DNA from: CAZCQG01 sp964500775
GTDB lineage: Bacteria; Campylobacterota; Campylobacteria; Campylobacterales; CAZCQG01
Reading direction: 5' to 3'
Assembly (NCBI GenBank): GCA_964500775.1
Contig: CAZCQG010000056.1
Span: 1 to 12,463 of the forward strand
DNA length: 12,463 bases
Position 1 is the first letter of the stretch, and every line of letters begins with the position of its first letter. The notes under the pieces were generated by a model. That model saw only the letters and a list, made by a program, of their open reading frames with translations, did no database searches and was not told where the DNA came from. The position numbers and the translations under genes are program-made. Positions 1-5,781 of the stretch are shown piece by piece.

Positions 1-420
1 CTAAAAATGGTGAGCACCCAAATGGCTTCAAAAGGGATAAAGATAGTGACGAATCTAGACGGTACACTCAAGATAAAAGGGCATCCGAGGGATTTGCAAC
101 AAGTCGTAATCAATATCGTTTCAAACGCGAAAGATGTTATCATCGAAAGAGCGGTCAAAAGCCCTGTCATAGGGATAACACTCCACAAAAAAGAAGATAC
201 CGCCAAACTCCTTATATCCGACAATGCCGGCGGGATAGGGAAAGGTATACTCACAAAGATTTTTGACCCCTATTTCACCACAAAAGGGGAAGTGGGGACG
301 GGTATAGGACTAAATCTAGCAAAAACTCTCGTCGAAGACGTGATGGGCGGCTATATAAAAGCGTATAATTCCGACACGGGAGCAGTTTTTGAAATAACAC
401 TAAAACTTGAGGAAAAATAA
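1..420 (+). CDS. Sensor histidine kinase, C-terminal ATPase domain (5' end outside window)
   Basis: The reading frame is open from base 1, so this is the 3' end of a larger gene; the ATG at 7 is internal. What remains is a HATPase_c catalytic domain: an N-box (QQVVINIVSNAKD, with the Mg-binding Asn), a G1 box DNAGGI, an F-box region FDPYFTTK and a G2 box GTGIGL. This domain binds ATP and phosphorylates the conserved His of the kinase, which together with any sensor part lies upstream of the window. The sequence is of the same type as the two other kinases in this window, down to a shared 16-base block encoding YFTTK. The stop is followed five bases later by the thioredoxin-fold gene, which suggests co-transcription with it and uppS. 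Signal and partner regulator cannot be told from this fragment. Confidence 0.9.
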   Translation, partial: LKMVSTQMASKGIKIVTNLDGTLKIKGHPRDLQQVVINIVSNAKDVIIERAVKSPVIGITLHKKEDTAKLLISDNAGGIGKGILTKIFDPYFTTKGEVGTGIGLNLAKTLVEDVMGGYIKAYNSDTGAVFEITLKLEEK

Positions 421-425
421 GAGCG

Positions 426-815
426 ATGAAAAAAATCTTGTTTGGTATCATAACCCCGCTTTTGCTTTTAGCATACGATATGTCAAACGATTTTTACGGC
501 GTATTCGGCAAAGCGAAAGAAGAGAATAAAATAGTGATGCTCTTTTTGACGCAAGAGGGATGCCCTGCGTGCGAGTATATGAAAGATGTCGTCTTTGAGG
601 ATGCTCGCGTGGCAGAATTTTTGAAAGCAAATTTTGTAGGTGTAGAGATAGACGTTTATAAAGATACCTTGCCTAAGGGGATTCGCGCTTTCGGCACCCC
701 TACGTTTTATTTTTTTGATTCTGATGGGCAAAGAATCGGGCGTCAACTCATCGGCGGGATGGAGAGCGGCGAATTTTACTCTAGACTCAAAGAATACATA
801 AGGCTTGGAAACTAA
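426..815 (+). CDS. Exported thioredoxin-fold protein with CPAC motif
   Basis: This 129-residue protein begins with a short positively charged and hydrophobic stretch (MKKILFGIITPLLLLAYD), read as a signal peptide or N-terminal anchor, so the protein should work in the periplasm. The active-site motif is C46-P-A-C49, preceded by TQEG, and a cis-Pro loop GTPTF (Pro92) follows in the right place for a thioredoxin fold. It resembles the Thioredoxin_7 / SoxW-like group of small periplasmic reductases, which keep cysteines of partner proteins (cytochrome c maturation, Sox proteins) reduced. The partner is not shown by the context: it sits 5 bases after a histidine kinase and directly abuts uppS (stop TAA at 813-815, ATG at 816). 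No DsbD-like electron donor is in the window. Fold and motif are seen; the exact role is inferred. Confidence 0.85.
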   Translation: MKKILFGIITPLLLLAYDMSNDFYGVFGKAKEENKIVMLFLTQEGCPACEYMKDVVFEDARVAEFLKANFVGVEIDVYKDTLPKGIRAFGTPTFYFFDSDGQRIGRQLIGGMESGEFYSRLKEYIRLGN

Positions 816-1502
816 ATGGTAAAAAGTGCACCGCTCCCTAAACATATCGCCATTATTATGGACGGCAACGGCAGATGGGCGACTAAGCAAGGAAAAATAC
901 GGAGTAAAGGACATAAAGCGGGAGCTGAAACGGTACGAAGAATCACCACGCATTGTGCCAAACTCGGTATCGAATATCTCACCCTGTATGCGTTTAGCAC
1001 CGAAAACTGGAAACGTCCCAAGGCAGAAGTCGAGTATCTGATGAAGCTTTTGGATTCGTATCTCAAAGAGGAATTAGAAACCTACACGAGAAACAATATA
1101 TGTTTCAAAGCCATCGGCGATATGAGCCGCTTTTCGAAGAAATTGACGGAAAGGATCGAAACAACTACCCGTCTCACTGCTGAAAACAGCGCTTTGACGC
1201 AGATACTCGCATTAAACTACGGTGCAAAAGACGAAATAATCCGTGCGATAAAAAAGATTCAAGACGTGCGAGGGATAGATGAGGAAACGTTTGATGCATT
1301 GCTAGACACGGGCGGAATCCCACCCGTAGATATGCTTATCAGGACGGGCGGAGATCACCGCATCTCAAATTTTCTCCTATGGCAATCCGCATACGCCGAG
1401 TTTTTTTTCACCGAGACCTTGTGGCCCGACTTTGATGAGAAAGAGCTAGAAAAGCTAATCGGCGATTTTCAAAAAAGAGAGCGGAGATTTGGAGGGATAT
1501 AA
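816..1502 (+). CDS. uppS: Undecaprenyl diphosphate synthase (cis-prenyltransferase)
   Basis: UppS adds isopentenyl units to farnesyl diphosphate in cis to make C55 undecaprenyl diphosphate, the lipid carrier for peptidoglycan and surface glycans; it acts at the cytoplasmic face of the membrane. The 228-residue protein carries the family signatures in order: HIAIIMDGNGRWA (Asp16 binds Mg and substrate), GH33KAG, FSTENWKRP (60-68), and the C-terminal block DMLIRTGGDHRISNFLLWQ (172-190, with Arg176 and Arg182 for the pyrophosphate), then AEFFFTETLWPDF with Glu195. The usual GGE is GGD here, a conservative change. Length is at the short end of the family but complete. The start codon touches the stop of the preceding gene, which favours translational coupling. 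It converges on dctM with only 7 bases between the two coding regions. Confidence 0.97.
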   Translation: MVKSAPLPKHIAIIMDGNGRWATKQGKIRSKGHKAGAETVRRITTHCAKLGIEYLTLYAFSTENWKRPKAEVEYLMKLLDSYLKEELETYTRNNICFKAIGDMSRFSKKLTERIETTTRLTAENSALTQILALNYGAKDEIIRAIKKIQDVRGIDEETFDALLDTGGIPPVDMLIRTGGDHRISNFLLWQSAYAEFFFTETLWPDFDEKELEKLIGDFQKRERRFGGI

Positions 1503-1518
1503 ATTCCCCCTACCCTCC
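1491..1518. repeat. Inverted repeat spanning the uppS/dctM convergent stops
   Basis: GGAGGG (1491-1496) and CCCTCC (1513-1518) are perfect 6-base complements separated by 16 bases that hold both stop codons. Transcripts from either side could fold here. No T-run follows on either strand, so it is not a textbook intrinsic terminator, and the long loop makes the stem weak. Confidence 0.3.
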
Positions 1519-2850
1519 CATCAACATCTTCATCCCAAACAACTCCGGCTCTAGCATCAAGATTCCGAGCACTATCATTTGCAGGGCGATAAACGGAAGT
1601 ACACCTTTATAAATATCTACCGTCCGCACGCTTGCGGGTGCGACGCCTTTGAGATAAAAGAGACTAAATCCAAAAGGTGGGGTCAAGAAAGATGTTTGGA
1701 GATTGAGTGCGATAAGTATCGCAAACCACACGGGATCGATCCCGAGCGTATCTGCTATGGGGACGAGGATGGGGACGATGATATACGATATTTCGACGAA
1801 ATCGATAAAGAATCCAAGGATAAATATCGCAAGCATAGAGAGGACGACAAAGCCCCATTTCTCGCCCGGCAATCCCATCATAAACTCTTCGACGATAGTA
1901 TCACCGCCCGTGTAGGTAAAAACCATCGAAAACGCCGTCGCACCCACGAGGATTCCAAACACCATCGATGTGATCTTTACGGTCTCTAGTGAGGCCTCTT
2001 TCACCATTTGGATGCTAAATTGTTTATATAAAAGGGCGAGCACCATAGCGCCGATAGCTCCAACGGCGGATGATTCCGTCGGGGTGGCGATACCTGCGAA
2101 TATAGACCCTAGCACCAAGATGATAAGTACTAACGGCGGAATTATCGCTTTGAGTGCGGCAAACACCTGCTTTGATTTTTTTTCACCGCTTTGCAAAAGT
2201 ACAGGCGGCGCGTACTCTTTTTTGAAAAACGAAATAGCAAAGACGAATATGATGTAGATTCCTACCAACCAAAGCCCCGGAGCAACTGCAGCGCTAAAGA
2301 GATCACCGACGGGGACGCGGAATACGTCACCTAAGATGATTAAAACAATAGATGGCGGGATGATTTGCCCTAGTGTCCCGCTAGCACATATCGTCCCGGT
2401 CGCGAGTCTATTGTCGTATCCGTATTTGAGCATCACGGGGAGCGATATTACCCCCATCGCTACGACACTTGCTCCTACGACTCCCGTAGATGCCGCCAAA
2501 AGTGCACCGACAAGTATCGTACTAATCGCTATACCGCCGCGAACCTCACCGAATAGGAATCCCATAGATTCGAGGAGTCTCTCGGCGAGTTTCGTTTTTT
2601 GCAAGATAATCCCCATATAGATAAACATCGGGATTGCCATAAGAATCGTATTGTTCATAATAGACCAGATTCGGTGCGGCATAAAAGCGAACATATTGAT
2701 TCCGATGTCAAGCCCTTCTAAGAGCGTCTCTCCTTCGAGTATTCCTGCAAAGATTCCAAAAAAGACCGAAACCGCACCAAACGTAAACGCGACCGGATAG
2801 CCGATGCTAAGCATCAATAATGCAGCAAAAAACATTATGATTCCTATCAT
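1510..2850 (-). CDS. dctM: TRAP transporter large membrane subunit (DctM family)
   Basis: This is the transport channel subunit of a tripartite ATP-independent periplasmic (TRAP) system, which takes up organic acids using an ion gradient, usually Na+. The roughly 446-residue protein is almost entirely hydrophobic, with about a dozen membrane segments. It carries DctM signatures: GEVRGGIAISTILVGALLA followed by GVVGASVVAMG, then ASGTLGQIIPPS at about residues 156-167. Sequence style is closest to the COG4664 (FcbT3) branch. I chose the ATG at 2850, giving MIGIIMFF: it overlaps the dctQ stop by one base (TAATG) and has a GAGGGG Shine-Dalgarno 6 bases upstream. A longer frame starting with TTG at 2874 would lie inside dctQ and adds a charged MQKRRGVV stretch unlike the family. 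Last gene of the minus-strand operon. Confidence 0.96.
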   Translation of the reverse strand: MIGIIMFFAALLMLSIGYPVAFTFGAVSVFFGIFAGILEGETLLEGLDIGINMFAFMPHRIWSIMNNTILMAIPMFIYMGIILQKTKLAERLLESMGFLFGEVRGGIAISTILVGALLAASTGVVGASVVAMGVISLPVMLKYGYDNRLATGTICASGTLGQIIPPSIVLIILGDVFRVPVGDLFSAAVAPGLWLVGIYIIFVFAISFFKKEYAPPVLLQSGEKKSKQVFAALKAIIPPLVLIILVLGSIFAGIATPTESSAVGAIGAMVLALLYKQFSIQMVKEASLETVKITSMVFGILVGATAFSMVFTYTGGDTIVEEFMMGLPGEKWGFVVLSMLAIFILGFFIDFVEISYIIVPILVPIADTLGIDPVWFAILIALNLQTSFLTPPFGFSLFYLKGVAPASVRTVDIYKGVLPFIALQMIVLGILMLEPELFGMKMLMGG

Positions 2851-3392
2851 TACAACCCCTCGCCGCTTTTGCAAGAAAGCTCTTTGTGCTTTCGCAAAGC
2901 ATTGATATTTTTAATGATATAGCCTATGCCGCTGATGACCGTCATAAAAAACGCGAGCGGAACGAGCGACTTGATAATCCATCTGTGGGTCAGCCCGCCC
3001 GGATCGCCGCTAATCTCGTCGGTAATATAGGCTTCGTGGACAAAATCAAACGAGCCGAATGCGATAAGAAGAGAGATTGGAAACAAAAAGAATATCGTGC
3101 CCAATATGTTTATGAGCGCCTTTTTACAGCCGTTCATTTTGTCATACAGCACATCCACGCGTACATGCCCGTCCTCTTTGAGGGTATAAGAGATTCCTAA
3201 CAAAAATACGAGTGAAAAAAGATGCCACTCCATCTCCTGCATAGCGATAGAGCCGGTTTTGAAAAAATACCGCAATATCACGTCGTAAAAGACGTTTATC
3301 ATCATAAGCATCAAAAATATAGCCGCCAAATACCCTGTGATATTTGCAAACTTATCAAAATATCTCTCTATTCTTTCCAATCCGTCTTTCAA
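2850..3392 (-). CDS. dctQ: TRAP transporter small membrane subunit (DctQ family)
   Basis: DctQ is the four-helix membrane subunit that pairs with DctM and helps dock the periplasmic binding protein. The protein shows four hydrophobic segments and the family signatures EWHLF, GISYTLKEDGHVRVDVLYD and SGDPGGLTHRWIIKSLVPLAF, the last typical of the COG4665 (FcbT2) branch. The start is decided by the ribosome binding site: AAGGAG lies 5 bases before a TTG at 3392, giving about 180 residues. The GTG two codons earlier (3398) overlaps that Shine-Dalgarno and so is less likely. It sits 44 bases after dctP, with a strong hairpin in the gap, and overlaps dctM by one base, so DctQ and DctM are probably translationally coupled. 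Confidence 0.94.
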   Translation of the reverse strand: MKDGLERIERYFDKFANITGYLAAIFLMLMMINVFYDVILRYFFKTGSIAMQEMEWHLFSLVFLLGISYTLKEDGHVRVDVLYDKMNGCKKALINILGTIFFLFPISLLIAFGSFDFVHEAYITDEISGDPGGLTHRWIIKSLVPLAFFMTVISGIGYIIKNINALRKHKELSCKSGEGL

Positions 3393-3409
3393 CAGCACTC
3401 CTTGATGTA

Positions 3410-3429
3410 GTCGCGCCCGAAGGCACGAC
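3410..3429 (-). promoter_or_regulatory. UUCG-capped mRNA hairpin between dctP and dctQ
   Basis: On the minus strand (the mRNA sense) the gap reads GTCGTGCC-TTCG-GGCGCGAC. That is an 8-base-pair stem (seven Watson-Crick pairs and one G-T wobble) closed by a C(UUCG)G tetraloop, among the most stable loops known. It lies 7 bases after the dctP stop and ends 9 bases before the dctQ Shine-Dalgarno. No U-run follows on the coding strand, so it should not fully terminate transcription. It is best read as a 3' barrier that stabilises dctP mRNA or lowers dctQM expression, giving excess binding protein. On the opposite strand the stem is followed by TTTTA. Confidence 0.75.
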
Positions 3430-3436
3430 TTTTATA

Positions 3437-4513
3437 TTATTTTGCTTTTTCGGGAACTACGCTTTTGAGATAGTAGTATTCAGACATCCTTGACCACTCT
3501 CTCGCTTTTTTCAAATACGCTCTTTGTGAATCGACTATCTCTTTTGTAAGAGGGTCGTTTTTGGAGTATTCGTCGAGCAAATCATTAGTGATTTTTTGGA
3601 GCGAATCCAAAATATCTTTCGGGAACATCTCTATCTTGATGTTTGGATACTCTTTAGCTATCGCATCCCACGCATTAGCGCTCATATCGTAGTTTTGTAT
3701 AAACATATCGTATGCACTCAACTTCATAGCATTTACGAGGATTGCTTGCAAATCTTTAGGCAATGAATTAAACTTTTTAGGATTGACCACATAGTTTAAC
3801 TCGGTAGCCGGTTCATGCCAACCCGTATAATAGTACGGCGCGACTTTATGGAATCCCATAGAAATATCCATCCCCGGTCCTACCCATTCAAGTGCATCGA
3901 TAGTCCCTCTGTCAAGCGCCATATAGAGTTCGCCCGGAGCGATGTTGGTCACTGTTACGCCGAGTTTTGAAAGCACCTCTCCCGCAAATCCGGGGATTCT
4001 CATTTTTAGCCCTTTTAGGTCATCCGCACTTTTTATCTCTTTTCTAAACCATCCGCCCATTTGTACGCCGGTATTTCCGCCGGGGAAAGACATTAGCCCG
4101 TATTTTTCGTAGAGCTTTTGCATCAGCTCCATACCGCCGCCGTAGTAAAACCATCCGTACTGCTCAAGTGCGTTCATCCCAAAAGGTGTTGTGGTAAAAA
4201 ACATCATATTGATGTCTTTTCCTTTGTAGTAATACGACGCGGTGTGCCCCATATCGTATTGACCCGCTTTTACCATATCGAGTATCCCGAACGCCGCTTT
4301 ATGTTTATTGACCGAATCTATCTTTATCTTCAGTCTGCCGCCCGACATTTCGTCGCACATTTTTGCAAACTTTTCTACCGAATCGGTAAAAGGCGGAAGA
4401 CTATTGCCCCAAGTCATCGCGAGCTTGAGCGTGTAGGTTTTCTCGGCGTGTGCGTTTACGCCAAGAAGAAGACCTACGATGATTGCCATCTTTGCTAAAG
4501 TGAAAAATCTCAT
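3437..4513 (-). CDS. dctP: TRAP transporter periplasmic solute-binding protein (DctP/TakP-like)
   Basis: This periplasmic protein captures the substrate and delivers it to DctQM. The 358-residue precursor has a signal peptide (MRFFTLAKMAIIVGLLLGV...) with a likely cleavage after AHA, residue 23. Family landmarks follow: LKMRIPGFAGEVLSKLG (about 169-184, with Arg172, the conserved arginine that binds the substrate carboxylate), then DRGTIDALEWVGP (201-213) and YYYTGWHEPATEL (227-239). These place it in the COG4663 branch (annotated mannitol/chloroaromatic, FcbT1), which includes the 2-oxo-acid binder TakP of Rhodobacter. A 2-oxo acid or related carboxylate is therefore the best guess, not proven. 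A strong AAAGGAG Shine-Dalgarno precedes the ATG at 4513. It follows the receiver-kinase gene by 63 bases on the same strand. Confidence 0.95.
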   Translation of the reverse strand: MRFFTLAKMAIIVGLLLGVNAHAEKTYTLKLAMTWGNSLPPFTDSVEKFAKMCDEMSGGRLKIKIDSVNKHKAAFGILDMVKAGQYDMGHTASYYYKGKDINMMFFTTTPFGMNALEQYGWFYYGGGMELMQKLYEKYGLMSFPGGNTGVQMGGWFRKEIKSADDLKGLKMRIPGFAGEVLSKLGVTVTNIAPGELYMALDRGTIDALEWVGPGMDISMGFHKVAPYYYTGWHEPATELNYVVNPKKFNSLPKDLQAILVNAMKLSAYDMFIQNYDMSANAWDAIAKEYPNIKIEMFPKDILDSLQKITNDLLDEYSKNDPLTKEIVDSQRAYLKKAREWSRMSEYYYLKSVVPEKAK

Positions 4514-4576
4514 CGTTTCTCCTTTGTTACATTTTAGTTACGCTTTGATTGTAGCTACAAAAATGTTAAAAAATTT

Positions 4577-5704
4577 CTATCGGCGAATATTTTTCTCTAC
4601 GGGAAATTTGATAGTTACTTTTGCTCCCTTTTGGGTGTTTTCAAGGGTGATATTACCCGCAAGGTATCTTTCTACGAAGTGTTTTGCTTTAAATAGCCCT
4701 AATCCTTTGCCGTTAAGATCATCTTTTGTCGTGAAATACGGCTCAAAAACGTAGCGAATCTTCTCTTCGTCGATACCACCGCAGCAATCTTCCGAGACGA
4801 TATAGATATTTCCATCCTCTTCTTTGAGGGTTATTTTCACGCAAGCGTCCTCTTTGCCTATTTTTGCACACGCTTCCGATGCGTTTATGAAAATACCGAG
4901 GAGGATTGAGTGCAACTCTTTTGCAGCGATTTTTTGCACCCCGTCATACGAAGCATCGAGTTCAAATTTCATTTTTCCTCGAAACATATCTTCTGCCATC
5001 GATATAGCATCGCCCACTATCTCTTCGAGCCTCACCTCCTCTTCTTCTATAGTTTGGGAGAAAATTTCGGTGAAACTATCGATTGTTTTTGAGAGCTTGA
5101 TAAGGGATTGGTTTATGTCTTCTAATGCAGGCACCAACTCGTCGTTATGTAGCGTACCCATTTGAGAATCCAAAATAAGATTGTTTGCCTTCATCGATAT
5201 AGTGGCTATGGGTTGACGCCACTGATGGGCTATTTCGTTTAATATCTCCATTTTCGCATCCGTTATTTGCTGTAACGCGAGACGTTCTCTATAAAATGCG
5301 ATCTCTTTTTTACTTTTTATCTCTACGCAGATTCCCTTGATAATATCGCCGAATTGTACCTTGTTGAAAGGCTTTAAGATATACCTATTGACCCCCAAAC
5401 GGACGAGTTCGGCGACAAGGGATATGTCATCGAAGGCGGTACTGATGACCACCGGTATCTCTTTGTCTTTTTCTCTGATTCTTTTTAACATCTCTATCCC
5501 GTCCATCACGGGCATTTTTATATCTGAAATGATTAAATCGGGATGCAGTTTCTCATAAAGCTCTAAACCAATTTTCCCGTTTTCCGCAGTATATACGTTT
5601 TTAAAGGAATGAGAGAGCATTTCCGCGGTTATTTCTCTGATTAATTCCTCGTCCTCTACAATGAGTACGTTTAACAACCCGCAATCGCTAGCTAAATTCA
5701 CCAT
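4577..5704 (-). CDS. Receiver-histidine kinase fusion (soluble)
   Basis: A 375-residue signalling protein with an N-terminal receiver domain joined to a histidine kinase core and no membrane segment. Receiver (about 11-125): acidic pair E17/D18, phospho-acceptor Asp61 in ISDIKMP, Thr89, and Lys111 in LKPF, so all key residues are present. Kinase: H-box NEIAHQWRQPIATIS with His160, N-box with Asn274 (INASEA), G1 box, YFTTK and G2 box NGKGLGL (331-337). The G1 box reads EDCCGGID: the usual D-N-G-G-G has cysteines at two places (307 and 308). It probably receives phosphate from another kinase and relays it, or is tuned by receiver phosphorylation. It is the first gene of the operon leading to dctPQM, so a role in sensing or controlling that uptake is likely. 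The ATG at 5704 has GAGGAT about 6 bases upstream. Confidence 0.93.
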   Translation of the reverse strand: MVNLASDCGLLNVLIVEDEELIREITAEMLSHSFKNVYTAENGKIGLELYEKLHPDLIISDIKMPVMDGIEMLKRIREKDKEIPVVISTAFDDISLVAELVRLGVNRYILKPFNKVQFGDIIKGICVEIKSKKEIAFYRERLALQQITDAKMEILNEIAHQWRQPIATISMKANNLILDSQMGTLHNDELVPALEDINQSLIKLSKTIDSFTEIFSQTIEEEEVRLEEIVGDAISMAEDMFRGKMKFELDASYDGVQKIAAKELHSILLGIFINASEACAKIGKEDACVKITLKEEDGNIYIVSEDCCGGIDEEKIRYVFEPYFTTKDDLNGKGLGLFKAKHFVERYLAGNITLENTQKGAKVTIKFPVEKNIRR

Positions 5705-5724
5705 TTTTATCCTCTTTGTGATAA

Positions 5725-5735
5725 AATCGACGATT
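5725..5735. promoter_or_regulatory. Candidate operator palindrome AATCG-A-CGATT
   Basis: A perfect inverted repeat with 5-base arms around one central base. It covers part of the -10 box and the predicted transcription start of the minus-strand promoter, where a bound repressor would block it. It is short enough to occur by chance; the position is what makes it worth listing. Confidence 0.3.
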
Positions 5736-5761
5736 CTATGATACTATTTTTTTGATGTTAA
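5733..5761 (-). promoter_or_regulatory. Sigma70-type promoter for the receiver-kinase/TRAP operon
   Basis: On the minus strand TTAACA (5761-5756) and TAGAAT (5738-5733) are separated by exactly 17 bases; each matches the sigma70 consensus at 5 of 6 positions. The predicted start is near 5726, giving a leader of about 22 bases that holds the GAGGAT ribosome binding site of the receiver-kinase gene (ATG at 5704). Confidence 0.6.
5739..5747 (+). promoter_or_regulatory. Possible extended -10 element for the Cache-kinase gene
   Basis: The plus strand reads TGA-TACTAT, an extended -10 (TGn plus a 4 of 6 match). No convincing -35 box is visible. Transcription would begin near 5754, leaving a leader of under 30 bases. 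It lies only a few bases from the -10 of the divergent promoter, so the two would compete or be co-controlled. Confidence 0.3.
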
Positions 5762-5781
5762 TTATTATGTGAGGATATTTC

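Noticed and set aside
483..953. 156-residue minus-strand frame over the thioredoxin gene and uppS
   Set aside because: It covers two genes with clear family motifs on the plus strand and has no family-like features itself.
1491..1518. Intrinsic bidirectional terminator between uppS and dctM
   Set aside because: Stem is only 6 bp with a 16-base loop and no T-run on either side; kept only as an inverted repeat.
1579..1989. 136-residue frame antisense to dctM
   Set aside because: Very charged and low in recognisable motifs, opposite a strongly conserved membrane protein; it is a shadow of dctM codon use.
2851..2874. Eight extra residues at the front of dctM (TTG at 2874)
   Set aside because: They lie inside dctQ, and the ATG at 2850 has a good ribosome binding site and a one-base stop/start overlap.
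4526..4541. Direct repeat GTTAC-N6-GTTAC upstream of dctP
   Set aside because: The 11-base spacing resembles sites of OmpR-type regulators, but 5-base repeats in AT-rich DNA are easily chance and no such regulator is in the window.
4549..4560. Palindrome TTGTAGCTACAA between the receiver-kinase gene and dctP
   Set aside because: Perfect 12-base palindrome but AT-rich and short, without a good promoter beside it. A -10-like TAAAAT (4536-4531) would start transcription inside the dctP ribosome binding site region.
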